The position numbers and the translations under genes are program-made. A stretch of DNA of 64,000 nucleotides from DAISKN01 sp963716925 (GTDB taxonomy: Bacteria; Acidobacteriota; Vicinamibacteria; Marinacidobacterales; SMYC01). Each line of letters opens with the position of its first letter. Positions within the stretch are counted from its first letter, which is position 1. Of the stretch, positions 44,930 to 53,250 are shown piece after piece. The notes under the pieces are model-generated. The model saw nothing but the letters and a program-made list of their open reading frames with translations. It did not search any database and was not told where the DNA came from. The DNA lies in the NCBI GenBank assembly GCA_963716925.1, contig CAVQUX010000010.1, positions 1,116,001 to 1,180,000 on the forward strand, read 5' to 3'.

Positions 44930-45871
44930 ATGGAAAGACCGCTCAAACTCTTCGGGGGTAGCTGCAATCGAGAGCTCACGGAGGATATCGCCCGGAGCCT
45001 CGGAGTCCCGCTGGGGCAGGCCACCCTGGGGCGCTTCGCCGACAGCGAGGTCTCTTTCCAGATCACCGAGAACGTCCGGGGCGCGGACGTGTTCGTGGTG
45101 CAGCCGACGGCGCCGCCGGTGAACGAGAACCTGGTCGAGCTCCTGGTGATGATCGACGCCTTCAAGCGCGCTTCCGCGAGCCGGATCACCGCCGTGCTCC
45201 CCTACTACGGCTACGCCCGACAGGATCGAAAAGACCGTCCCCGGGTGCCCATCTCCGCCAAGCTGGTGGCCGACCTGCTCTCGACCGCGGGTACGAGCCG
45301 GGCGATCACCATGGACCTTCACGTGGGGCAGATCCAGGGGTTCTTCAACATTCCCGTGGATCACATTTTCGCCGCGCCGGTTATGCTGGAGTACGTCACC
45401 TCGCTCCATCTTCCGCGGCTGGTCATCGTTTCGCCCGACGCCGGAGGGGTCGAGCGGGCGCGCGCCTATGCCAAGCGGTTGAACGTCGCCCTCGCGGTGA
45501 TGGACAAACGGCGCGGCGGGAACAACGAAGTGGAAACCATCCACGTCATCGGAGACGTCGATGGAAAGAGCGCCCTCCTGGTGGACGACATCGTGGATTC
45601 CGCGGGAACGCTGGTGAAAGCGGTGGACGCGCTGCGAGATGCCGGGGCGCAAAGGGTTCTCGCCTGCTGCACCCACCCCGTGCTCTCAGGGCCCGCGATC
45701 GAGAGGCTCGAAGCTTCGCCCATCGAGAAGTTGATCGTCTCCAACACGATTCCGCTCCACGACGAGGCCCGGCGCTGCGGGAAGATCCACGTGCTCTCCG
45801 TGGCCTCTCTCCTCGGAGACGCGATCCTCAGCGTCCACGACGAGACCTCGGTGAGCAAGCTGTTCGTTTGA
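44930..45871 (+). CDS. prs: Ribose-phosphate pyrophosphokinase
   Basis: Makes PRPP from ribose-5-phosphate and ATP for nucleotide, His and Trp synthesis. 313 residues, class I. Seen: LFGGSCNRELTEDIARSLG, GRFADSEVSFQITENVRG, YYGYARQDRKDRPRVPISAKL, the DLHVGQIQGFFNIPVDH loop, SPDAGGVERARAYAKRL, and the PRPP-binding SALLVDDIVDSAGTLVKA. The gene is preceded by tRNA-Gln and followed by a promoter and rplY. Confidence 0.98.
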   Translation: MERPLKLFGGSCNRELTEDIARSLGVPLGQATLGRFADSEVSFQITENVRGADVFVVQPTAPPVNENLVELLVMIDAFKRASASRITAVLPYYGYARQDRKDRPRVPISAKLVADLLSTAGTSRAITMDLHVGQIQGFFNIPVDHIFAAPVMLEYVTSLHLPRLVIVSPDAGGVERARAYAKRLNVALAVMDKRRGGNNEVETIHVIGDVDGKSALLVDDIVDSAGTLVKAVDALRDAGAQRVLACCTHPVLSGPAIERLEASPIEKLIVSNTIPLHDEARRCGKIHVLSVASLLGDAILSVHDETSVSKLFV

Positions 45872-45885
45872 ACCGGGTTTGGCAC

Positions 45886-45913
45886 CTGACAATTTGCCGC
45901 GGCGTAGTATAAT
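45886..45913 (+). promoter_or_regulatory. Promoter of rplY-pth and downstream genes
   Basis: CTGACA (45886-45891), a 16-base spacer and consensus TATAAT (45908-45913), 15 bases after the prs stop. The leader to the ATG at 45988 is about 68 bases, holds a CCGGGG...CCCCGG stem around 45953-45961, and ends in a strong AGGAAAGGAA ribosome site. Confidence 0.65.
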
Positions 45914-45987
45914 AGGCGGCTCTTTTTTGCGGCGCGGAGAGCGCCGGGGCGGGGCCCCGGTGCACTGAGGAAAGGAACAGGGATCCA

Positions 45988-46686
45988 ATGGCAGCCATCT
46001 TCATGGAAGCGGAGCCGAGGACGGATGTCGGCAAGGGGCCGAACCGGCGGCTTCGCGCTTCGGGGCGGATTCCCGGAGTGCTGTACGGAGGAGCGAAGGA
46101 GACCCTCGCTCTCTCCCTCGACCCCAAGGCGATCGTCGGGATCATCCGCTCCCACGGAGGCGTCAACACCATCTTCGAGCTTCAGGTCAAAGGGGCCAAG
46201 GGCAAGGAGAACGTGATGATCCGGGAGTATCAGCTCGAGCCTGTGGAGCACCGGTTGCTTCACGCCGATCTGGTCCGGGTGGCGATGGACAAGGAGCTTA
46301 CGCTCGACGTCACCATCGAGCTCACCGGCACCGCCGTCGGGGTCAAGCTGAGCGGCGGAATGATGGACTTCGTCACCCGGGCGGTCGAGATCTCCTGTCT
46401 TCCGAAGGACATTCCCGAGACGATCGTGGCGGACGTGAGCCATCTGGAGCTCGGGCAATACCTGCGCGCTTCCGAGCTGACTCTTCCTCCGGGCGTGAAG
46501 CTGGTCTCGGACGCGAACGTGGTGATCGCCCACTGCGTCGCTCCCAAGGCGGAGGAAGAACCGAAGCCGGCCGAGGCCGTTGCCGCCGAGGGTGCGGAAG
46601 CCCCCGCCGAGGGCGCCACCAAGGCGGAGGCGCCGAAGGAAGGCAAGGACAAGCCCAAGGAAGGCAAAGGCAAGGACAAGGATTAG
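45988..46686 (+). CDS. rplY: 50S ribosomal protein L25, Ctc/TL5 type
   Basis: Binds 5S rRNA. The 232-residue two-domain form: the N-terminal 5S-binding domain (MEAEPRTDVGKGPNRRLRASGRIPGVLYGG, about 1-95) and the TL5/CTC C-terminal beta domain (about 100-190, HADLVRVAMDKELTLDVTIELTG, DIPETIVADVSHLELG). A low-complexity Glu/Ala/Lys tail (about 190-232) ends KPKEGKGKDKD. It is followed 6 bases later by pth, the usual rplY-pth pairing. Confidence 0.96.
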   Translation: MAAIFMEAEPRTDVGKGPNRRLRASGRIPGVLYGGAKETLALSLDPKAIVGIIRSHGGVNTIFELQVKGAKGKENVMIREYQLEPVEHRLLHADLVRVAMDKELTLDVTIELTGTAVGVKLSGGMMDFVTRAVEISCLPKDIPETIVADVSHLELGQYLRASELTLPPGVKLVSDANVVIAHCVAPKAEEEPKPAEAVAAEGAEAPAEGATKAEAPKEGKDKPKEGKGKDKD

Positions 46687-46692
46687 GCCCGG

Positions 46693-47298
46693 TTGCCGAG
46701 ACTTCTCGTCGGTTTGGGAAATCCCGGGCGCCGTTATGAAGGGACTCGGCACAACGTTGGCTTCGAAGCGGTGGACAGGATACTTTCGTCCGTGGGAGGA
46801 CGCTGGGGTAGCGAGGAGGCTCCGGCGTCGGTCGCGGAAGCGGAGATCGAGGGCCGGAGAGTGACCCTCATGAAGCCCCTCGATTACATGAATCTCAGCG
46901 GTGGGCCGGTGGCGGAATGGGCGCGGACCCATTCGATCGAAAGGACCGACGTTCTGGTTTATCTCGACGATGTGGCGTTGCCCCTTGGGCGGCTCCGTCT
47001 GCGCGAGCGGGGAACCGACGGCGGGCACAACGGGCTCGCCTCGGTGCTTTCGTCGCTCGGCGGAACCGACGTTCCCAGAGTCCGGATCGGCATCCGACCA
47101 CTGACCCCGGAGCGGCACGAGAATCTCGCGGATTTCGTGCTCGCGCCGTTCGCCGCCGAAGAGAGGCCGCTGGTCGACGACGTCCTCTCGCGTGTGGTCT
47201 CGGCCACCCGCATGATCCTGTCCGCCGGTCCGGAAGGCATGGTCAAGGCCATGTCGATTTACAACGCGGCCCCGAGCGAGGAGCGCCCGACCAGCTGA
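46693..47298 (+). CDS. pth: Peptidyl-tRNA hydrolase
   Basis: Releases peptides from peptidyl-tRNA. 201 residues. Seen: LLVGLGNPGRRYEGTRHNVGFEAVD with the conserved Asn and catalytic His, LMKPLDYMNLSGGPV, VYLDDVALPLGRLRLRERGTDGGHNGLASV, and PRVRIGIRP. The start is TTG at 46693, 6 bases after the rplY stop. rpsF follows 40 bases downstream with its own strong ribosome site. Confidence 0.96.
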   Translation: MPRLLVGLGNPGRRYEGTRHNVGFEAVDRILSSVGGRWGSEEAPASVAEAEIEGRRVTLMKPLDYMNLSGGPVAEWARTHSIERTDVLVYLDDVALPLGRLRLRERGTDGGHNGLASVLSSLGGTDVPRVRIGIRPLTPERHENLADFVLAPFAAEERPLVDDVLSRVVSATRMILSAGPEGMVKAMSIYNAAPSEERPTS

Positions 47299-47338
47299 AA
47301 CGCTCAAGTCGGGTCGAAGACTGCCAAGGAGGAGAGAT

Positions 47339-47785
47339 TTGCGTAGCTACGAGCTGATGTACATCCTCGACCCCGGCCTCGACGAGGATTCGTCGAAGGC
47401 GCTGGTGGGGAGGATCGAGGAACTGATGAAGAAGCAGGGAGTCGAGATCCAGTCGACCGAGGCCCTGGGCAAGCGAAGGCTCGCCTACTCGATCAAGGGT
47501 CACTGGGAGGGCAACTACGTCTTGAGCCTGCTCAAGGCCGACTCCCCGACGATCTCGGAGATGGAGCGCCGCCTCAGGGTCACCGACGGAGTCCTGCGCT
47601 TCCTCACTGTCCGGATCGACGAGGAGCAGGCGAAGCTCGCGCGGAGGCGCGAGCGCGAGGCGGTAAAGGAGAAAGCACGGCGGGAACGGCGTGGAGTGCG
47701 TCCCCCGCGGCCGCCGGAGGATAGGGACGATTTCCCGGGCCTGCCCGACGACGAGATGATGGCAGGCGAGGAGATGGAGCGATGA
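47339..47785 (+). CDS. rpsF: 30S ribosomal protein S6
   Basis: Central-domain 30S protein that pairs with S18. 148 residues: core RSYELMYILDPGLDEDSSKALV, TEALGKRRLAYSIKGHWEGNYVL, DGVLRFLTVRID, then a charged tail (about 100-148) with EDRDDFPGLPDDEMMAGEEMER. The start is TTG at 47339, supported by AAGGAGGAGA just upstream. Overlaps rpsR by 4 bases. Confidence 0.96.
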   Translation: MRSYELMYILDPGLDEDSSKALVGRIEELMKKQGVEIQSTEALGKRRLAYSIKGHWEGNYVLSLLKADSPTISEMERRLRVTDGVLRFLTVRIDEEQAKLARRREREAVKEKARRERRGVRPPRPPEDRDDFPGLPDDEMMAGEEMER

Positions 47786-48096
47786 TGAACAAGAGATCCT
47801 CGTCCGGCGGAGGCAGCCGGAGGGGCGGGGGCGGCCGAGACAGCGGCGGCGCGAGAGACGGCGGCCGAGACAGCGGCGGAAAACGCCGTTTTTTCTACCG
47901 CCGGGCGAAGGTGAACCCCCTTCTGGAGAAGCAGGACCATATCGACTGGAAGGACGTCCGGTTGCTCCAGAACTTCATCCCCGAACGAGGCAAGATTCTG
48001 CCGAGGCGGATCTCGAGGGCGAGCGCGCGATCTCAGCGCCTTCTCAAGACCGCAATCAAGCGGGCGCGCTTCATGGCGCTCCTGCCTTACTCCTGA
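47782..48096 (+). CDS. rpsR: 30S ribosomal protein S18
   Basis: 104 residues with a Gly/Arg/Ser-rich N-terminal extension (about 1-34, SSGGGSRRGGGGRDSGGARD...) before the S18 core FFYRRAKVNPLLEKQDHIDWKDV, LQNFIPERGKILPRRISRASARSQR, AIKRARFMALLPY. The extension is longer than usual but such extensions occur. Starts inside the rpsF stop (ATGATGA), part of the S6-S18-L9 operon. Confidence 0.96.
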   Translation: MMNKRSSSGGGSRRGGGGRDSGGARDGGRDSGGKRRFFYRRAKVNPLLEKQDHIDWKDVRLLQNFIPERGKILPRRISRASARSQRLLKTAIKRARFMALLPYS

Positions 48097-48114
48097 TTCG
48101 CCCGGAGACTCGAA

Positions 48115-48567
48115 ATGCGATTGATTCTGCGTGAGGAAGTCGACAACCTGGGAAAACGCGGCCAGGTCGTGAACGTGTCCCGCGGCTTCGCCCGAAACTA
48201 TCTCCTGCCGCAGCGGCTCGCCATGGAGGTCAGCGACAACAATCTTCGTCTCATAGAGAAGGAGAAGAAGGTCTACGAGGCGAAGCTCGCGAAGGAGAAG
48301 GAAGAAGCCGAAGTGGTCGCCCGGGCTCTTTCGGCGGTGAAGCTGACGTTCCGCCGCAAGGTCAAAGCCGAAGGTCAGGACCTCTACGGCTCGGTGTCGC
48401 TCGCCGATCTGGCGGAGGCGCTCGAGGGCAAAGGCTTCCGGCTCGAGAAGCGCAAGATACTCCTCCACGAGCCTCTCAAGACGATCGGAGAGTTCGCGGT
48501 TCCGGTGAAGCTGCACCTCGAGGTGACGGTGAGCGTTCCGGTCGTCGTGGAGAAGGAAGAAGAGTAG
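48115..48567 (+). CDS. rplI: 50S ribosomal protein L9
   Basis: Binds 23S rRNA domain V. 150 residues in the two-lobe L9 form: N-domain MRLILREEVDNLGKRGQVVNV followed by RGFARNYLLPQRLA, a long connecting helix (EKEKKVYEAKLAKEKEEAEVVARAL), and the C-domain GSVSLADLAEALEGKGFRLEKRKI. Third ribosomal gene of the S6-S18-L9-DnaB block; dnaB follows after 8 bases. Confidence 0.97.
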   Translation: MRLILREEVDNLGKRGQVVNVSRGFARNYLLPQRLAMEVSDNNLRLIEKEKKVYEAKLAKEKEEAEVVARALSAVKLTFRRKVKAEGQDLYGSVSLADLAEALEGKGFRLEKRKILLHEPLKTIGEFAVPVKLHLEVTVSVPVVVEKEEE

Positions 48568-48575
48568 AAGGCCTT

Positions 48576-49928
48576 TTGGCGGTCGAGACCGGTGCCCTCG
48601 AGCGGACGCTCCCCCACAGCATGGAGGCGGAGCGCACCGTGCTGGGCGCGATCCTCATCGAGAACGAGGCCTTTCACAACGCCTCGGAAATCCTGACCGA
48701 GCGCGATTTCTATCGCGACGCTCACCGGAGGATCTTCCAGCGAATGGCGTCGCTCTCGGCCCGCGGCGACGCGATCGACCTGGTGACGCTCAGAGAGGAG
48801 CTCTCCCGCTCGGGCGATCTCGAGGCCATCGGCGGCGCCGCGTATCTGAGCTCGCTGGTGGAAGGCGTTCCCCGGGCGACGAACGTTCCCTACTACTCCC
48901 GGATCGTCAAGGACAAGGCAGTCCTCCGCAGCCTCATCGCCGCCGCCAACCGGATCAGCCAATCCTGCTTCGGCGACGTCGAGGAGACCCAAGTGGTGCT
49001 CGATGAGGCGGAAAAGACGATTTTCGAGATCGCGGAGGGTGCGATCCGAAGCGGCTTCCAGCCGGTCTCGGAAATCGTCAAGAAGACGTTCAAGCAGATC
49101 GACGAGCTCTCCGAGAAGAAGGAGCTGGTCACCGGGGTCCCGACCGGCTTCGTGGAGTTCGACGAGATCACTTCGGGTCTGCAGCGCTCCGACCTCATCA
49201 TCGTGGCCGCCCGGCCGGCGATGGGGAAGACCAGCTTCTGCATGAACATCGCTCAGCACGTGGGCCTCAAGACCGGCGGCTCGGTCGGGGTCTTCAGCCT
49301 CGAGATGTCGAAAGAGCAGCTCGTCCTCCGCATGCTCTGCGGTGAAGCCCGGGTCGACATGCACAAGCTACGATCGGGGTTTCTCTCCGAGCGGGACTGG
49401 GCGAAGCTGGTTCAAGGCGTTTCCGACCTCTCCCAGGCGAAGGTGTTCATCGACGACACGCCGGGGATCGCGGTGATGGAGATGCGTGCCAAGGCGCGCC
49501 GGCTGAAGCTCGAGGCCGGCCTCGATCTCCTGATCGTCGACTACCTGCAGCTCATGCAGGGCCGCGGCCGGTTCGAGAACCGCACTCAGGAGATCGGGAG
49601 CATCAGCCGGGCCCTCAAGGGGCTGGCGAAGGAGCTCGACATTCCCATCGTCGCCCTGTCGCAGCTCTCCCGTGCGCCGGAGACCCGCGGCGGGCACAAG
49701 CCGCAGCTCTCCGATCTGAGAGAGTCTGGAGCTCTCGAGCAGGACGCGGACCTCGTGGTCTTCATCTATCGCGAGGAAGAGTACAACGCCACTCCCGACA
49801 ACCGCGGGATCGCGGAGCTCATCGTGGGGAAGCAGAGAAACGGGCCCACCGGGACCATCAAGATGGCCTTCATCAAGGAGTACACCCGTTTCGAGAACCT
49901 CGAGTGGCGCCACGACGAGCCGGTCTGA
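48576..49928 (+). CDS. dnaB: Replicative DNA helicase DnaB
   Basis: Hexameric 5'-3' helicase of the replication fork. 450 residues. The N-terminal domain (LPHSMEAERTVLGAILIENEAF, AAYLSSLVEGVPRATNVPYY) is joined by a linker to the RecA-like domain with GVPTGFVEFDEITSGLQRSDLIIVAARPAMGKTS (Walker A), FSLEMSKEQLVLRMLCGEA, DLLIVDYLQLMQG (Walker B), SRALKGLAKELDIPIVALSQLSR, and the DLRESGALEQDADLVVFIYR motif. No intein. The start is TTG 48576, 8 bases after rplI. Confidence 0.98.
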   Translation: MAVETGALERTLPHSMEAERTVLGAILIENEAFHNASEILTERDFYRDAHRRIFQRMASLSARGDAIDLVTLREELSRSGDLEAIGGAAYLSSLVEGVPRATNVPYYSRIVKDKAVLRSLIAAANRISQSCFGDVEETQVVLDEAEKTIFEIAEGAIRSGFQPVSEIVKKTFKQIDELSEKKELVTGVPTGFVEFDEITSGLQRSDLIIVAARPAMGKTSFCMNIAQHVGLKTGGSVGVFSLEMSKEQLVLRMLCGEARVDMHKLRSGFLSERDWAKLVQGVSDLSQAKVFIDDTPGIAVMEMRAKARRLKLEAGLDLLIVDYLQLMQGRGRFENRTQEIGSISRALKGLAKELDIPIVALSQLSRAPETRGGHKPQLSDLRESGALEQDADLVVFIYREEEYNATPDNRGIAELIVGKQRNGPTGTIKMAFIKEYTRFENLEWRHDEPV

Positions 49929-49957
49929 AAGCCGTGTTCGCCGAGCGGTCTCGGTGT

Positions 49958-49963
49958 TATACT
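49958..49963 (+). promoter_or_regulatory. Putative -10 (TATACT) upstream of radA
   Basis: TATACT (49958-49963) follows a small CCGAG/CTCGG hairpin (49941-49954) that may end dnaB transcription. The -35 region is poor. The gap to radA is 156 bases and no other feature is seen in it. Confidence 0.3.
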
Positions 49964-50084
49964 TTTTCGGTAAACCTTTTTTCATTCGTCCCATGACGGA
50001 GTCTCGGATTCCGCCGCGGCTCCCGATAACGTCATCGAGGTGGAAACCGGCGCGAGGCCGGGGCCTCATTTGCTCCGGCGGCTT

Positions 50085-51446
50085 ATGGGCAAGCTGAAGA
50101 CCGCTTTCGTCTGCCAGCAATGCGGGATGACCGCGAACAAGTGGCTTGGCCGCTGCCCGGACTGCGACTCCTGGAACAGCTTCGCCGAGGAGCGCGTCGG
50201 AGTCGAAGAGGCGGAGAAGACCACCCCTCGACTCTCCGCCACTGGAAAGCCCCTCGCTTACGACGAGGTCACGACCGAGGGCGCGATCCGTACCTCGAGC
50301 GGCCTCGAGGAGTTCGACCGCGTCCTGGGAGGCGGCATCGTCCAGGGCTCCTTCGTACTCCTCGGCGGCGACCCGGGGATCGGAAAATCGACGCTTCTCC
50401 TGCAGGTGGCCGCGCAAATGGCCAGCGACGGGACGACGGTGGTCTACGTGAGCGGAGAAGAATCCGAGCGTCAGATCAAGCTCCGGGGAGAACGTCTCGC
50501 CATCCACCCGAAGGGGCTCCTGCTGTACAGCGAGACCCAGCTCGACCGCATACTCCCGGAGCTCCGGCGGCTCACTCCCTCACTGGTCGTTCTCGACTCC
50601 GTCCAGACCGCTCAGTCGTCGCGATTTGCCTCCGCGCCCGGAAGCATCACGCAGGTGCGCGAAGTCGCGGCGGAGCTCCTCTATTACGCGAAATCGTCCG
50701 GGACTCCCGTGTTTCTCATCGGCCACGTGAACAAGGAAGGAAACATCGCCGGCCCCAAGGCCCTCGAGCACATGGTGGACACCGTCCTCTACTTCGAAGG
50801 GGAGCGGCACCACTCCCATCGCGTGGTGCGGGCGGTGAAGAACCGCTACGGCGCCGCGGGTGAGCTCGGGGTCTTCGAGATGACGGGGGCCGGGCTCGCG
50901 CCGGTCGCGAACCCCTCGGGCCTCTTTCTTTCCGAGCGGCCGGAGAACGCTCCGGGGTCGGTCGTGGTCTGTTCCCTCGAGGGCACGCGGCCGCTCCTTC
51001 TCGAGATCCAGGCGCTCGTCGCTACCTCCAGCTTCGGCTACCCGCGCCGCGTCGCCCTCGGATTCGATGCCAATCGCCTGTCGCTCCTGCTCGCCGTCCT
51101 GGAGAAGCGAGCTCAGCTCTCGCTCTCGGGCGAGGACGTGTACGTGAACGTGGCCGGGGGGCTCACGGTGAGCGAGCCGGTCGCGGACCTCGGAGTCGTG
51201 GCCGCCGTCGCCTCGAGTTTCCGCGGCAGGGCCGTCGACTCGAGAACGGCGTTTCTCGGAGAAGTAGGACTCGCGGGCGAGGTCCGTCCGGCGAGCCAGC
51301 TCCCGGCCCGCATCAAAGAGATCTCCCGGCTCGGATTCCGACGGGTGCTGATTCCGGCGGGTAACTGCCCGGTGCCGGACGCCCCTCCCGACCTCGACAT
51401 CGTGGGACTGAAGAGCGTCGAGCAGCTCCTGGACGTCATTTTCTAG
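50085..51446 (+). CDS. radA: DNA repair protein RadA
   Basis: RecA-like branch-migration ATPase for recombination repair. About 453 residues. N-terminal zinc finger CQQCG...CPDC (C10, C13, C24, C27), Walker A GGDPGIGKSTLLL (about residues 93-105), LVVLDSVQT Walker B, the RadA-specific KNRYG (about 252-256), and the C-terminal Lon-like domain (DVYVNVAGGLTVSEPVADLGVVAA, FLGEVGLAGEVRP). I chose the ATG at 50085, which gives the standard MGKLKTAFVCQQCG; an in-frame GTG at 50040 is less likely. It heads a run continuing to rlmB. Confidence 0.97.
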   Translation: MGKLKTAFVCQQCGMTANKWLGRCPDCDSWNSFAEERVGVEEAEKTTPRLSATGKPLAYDEVTTEGAIRTSSGLEEFDRVLGGGIVQGSFVLLGGDPGIGKSTLLLQVAAQMASDGTTVVYVSGEESERQIKLRGERLAIHPKGLLLYSETQLDRILPELRRLTPSLVVLDSVQTAQSSRFASAPGSITQVREVAAELLYYAKSSGTPVFLIGHVNKEGNIAGPKALEHMVDTVLYFEGERHHSHRVVRAVKNRYGAAGELGVFEMTGAGLAPVANPSGLFLSERPENAPGSVVVCSLEGTRPLLLEIQALVATSSFGYPRRVALGFDANRLSLLLAVLEKRAQLSLSGEDVYVNVAGGLTVSEPVADLGVVAAVASSFRGRAVDSRTAFLGEVGLAGEVRPASQLPARIKEISRLGFRRVLIPAGNCPVPDAPPDLDIVGLKSVEQLLDVIF

Positions 51447-51472
51447 ACAAGACAGAGGCAGGATCGAAGATC

Positions 51473-52480
51473 ATGTGGATTGCACTCGCTCGCGTGTTGC
51501 TGTTGGCGGGGATGGTCGCGGTCGCGACCGCCTCCCAGCCCCTTCCCTGGGGACTCCTGCCGAACGCGGCCCTTGGAGTCGCCCTCGGCGCCGCCGCCAT
51601 CTTTCTCGAGACCCGAATCCGTTCGGTGACGGCGAAGGAGATTGCCGGAGGGTTCCTCGGCGCGCTCGCCGGGGTGCTGTTCGCGCTCCTGGTCTCGGTT
51701 CCGCTCGCCAAGATCCCGATGGCGGCCCAGACGCAGGTCTTCCTCCAATCGCTCGGGCTCCTGCTCTTCAGCTACGTCGGCTTGATGCTCGGATTCACGA
51801 AGGGGGAGTGGTTCGACCCGCTCTCGGTGGTCGCGTACTTCCGCGGGACCACGACCACGAAGAACGTCAAGATCCTCGATACCAGCGTCATCATCGACGG
51901 CCGAATCGCCGATATCTGCGAGACGGGCTTCATGGACGGGACGCTGGTGATCCCTCAGTTCGTTCTGAAAGAGCTCCAGCAGGTCGCGGACTCCGCCGAT
52001 TCGCTCAAGCGGAACCGCGGCCGGCGGGGCCTCGACATCCTCCAGAAAGTCCGCAAGATGAGCGGTATCGACGTCGAGATCTCCGAGCTCGACTACCCCG
52101 AGGTGAAAGAGGTCGATCTCAAGATCATCGAGCTCGCGAAGGAGATGGACGCGAAGATCGTGACCAACGACTTCAACCTCAACAAGGTCGCGCAGGTCCG
52201 AGGCGTCCTGGTGCTCAACATCAACGAGCTCGCGAACGCCTTGAAGCCCGTGGTGCTGCCGGGTGAGTTCATGCGGGTGTTCATCCTCAAGGAAGGCAAA
52301 GAGTACAACCAGGGGGTCGCCTACCTGGACGACGGCACCATGGTGGTGGTGGACAACGCCCGGAAGCTCCTGGGGAAGAACGTGGACATCACCGTCACCA
52401 GCGTCCTCCAGACCACGGCGGGGAAGATGATCTTCGGCAAGACCATCGAGGCCCCTGGCGCCGCGGCCGCTTCCCGGTAG
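51473..52480 (+). CDS. PIN/TRAM domain membrane protein (YacL family)
   Basis: A 335-residue protein with three or four N-terminal membrane helices (residues about 5-110), a PIN-like nuclease fold (ILDTSVIIDGRIADICETGF near 134-153, KELQQVADS, AKIVTNDFNLNKVA with conserved acidic residues), and a C-terminal TRAM domain (about 255-315, EYNQGVAYLDDGTMVVVDNA...VDITVTSVLQT). Probably a membrane-bound RNase; function in vivo is not established to my knowledge. radA-yacL-ispD-ispF is a widely conserved order. Its TAG stop is within a TAGAAT before plsC. Confidence 0.93.
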   Translation: MWIALARVLLLAGMVAVATASQPLPWGLLPNAALGVALGAAAIFLETRIRSVTAKEIAGGFLGALAGVLFALLVSVPLAKIPMAAQTQVFLQSLGLLLFSYVGLMLGFTKGEWFDPLSVVAYFRGTTTTKNVKILDTSVIIDGRIADICETGFMDGTLVIPQFVLKELQQVADSADSLKRNRGRRGLDILQKVRKMSGIDVEISELDYPEVKEVDLKIIELAKEMDAKIVTNDFNLNKVAQVRGVLVLNINELANALKPVVLPGEFMRVFILKEGKEYNQGVAYLDDGTMVVVDNARKLLGKNVDITVTSVLQTTAGKMIFGKTIEAPGAAAASR

Positions 52481-52591
52481 AATAGCGGCACTACGCTAGC
52501 CGCCGAGGGTACCGCGATCGACTGGCCCAAGCTCCGCACGCTCTTCTGGTTCATCCCGCTGGTCACGGTCGACACCGTCGTCTGCGGAGCG

Positions 52592-53248
52592 GTGTCTCTG
52601 GTTCTCGCGGTCGTCTTCCGGAGCGGCAACCCTTCCCACCGGGTGGCTAGCTTCTGGGCCTGGATCATCCTCAAGATCTGCGGGGTGTCGGTCGAGGTCG
52701 AGGGCCGGGAGAACCTCGTTCCCGGGCGCACCTACGTCCTCGCCTCCAATCACCAGAGCCTCTTCGATACCCCGATCCTCTTCGCCTACCTTCCCCTGTC
52801 GTTCCGGATCCTTTACAAGAAGTCCTTGAACCGGGTCCCTTTTCTGGGCTGGCACCTGTTCTTGAGCGGGCACGTCGGGGTCGAGCGGGAAAACCCCGCG
52901 AAGGCGAGCGAGAGTCTCGAGCACGCCGCTGCCCGCATACGTTCAGGCACCTCGGTCGCGGTGTTTCCCGAGGGCACGCGAAGCTACGACGGGGTGATGC
53001 GCGCCTTTCGCAAGGGGAGCTTCCGTCTCGCGTTGAAGGCGGCGACGCCGGTGGTACCCCTGACCATCTCCGGAAGCCACTTGGTGATGAAGCGGGGGAG
53101 AGTTACGGTGTACCCGAGAAAGGTGCGGCTCACGATCGGAGAGCCCCTGGCCGTCGAGGGTCTCACCGAGGCGGATGCCGCGGCTCTTTCCGAAAGGGTG
53201 CGCGACGTGGTGCGGAGAAACCTCGAGGCTTCGGCCTCGCCCGTCTGA
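52592..53248 (+). CDS. plsC: 1-acyl-sn-glycerol-3-phosphate acyltransferase; true start probably upstream
   Basis: Acylates lysophosphatidate to phosphatidate in the inner membrane. Seen: catalytic NHQSLFD (H-x4-D), RILYKKSLNRVPFLGWHLFLSGHVGV, FPEGTRSYDG, FRKGSFRLALKAATPVVPLTISGS. The only canonical start is the GTG at 52592, but this cuts through a membrane helix: in frame upstream the codons read WPKLRTLFWFIPLVTVDTVV, a convincing PlsC N-terminus, with no ATG, GTG or TTG before the stop at 52478. An ATC at 52517 is the best placed initiator. Lies between yacL and ispD. Confidence 0.88.
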   Translation: MSLVLAVVFRSGNPSHRVASFWAWIILKICGVSVEVEGRENLVPGRTYVLASNHQSLFDTPILFAYLPLSFRILYKKSLNRVPFLGWHLFLSGHVGVERENPAKASESLEHAAARIRSGTSVAVFPEGTRSYDGVMRAFRKGSFRLALKAATPVVPLTISGSHLVMKRGRVTVYPRKVRLTIGEPLAVEGLTEADAAALSERVRDVVRRNLEASASPV

Positions 53249-53250
53249 CG

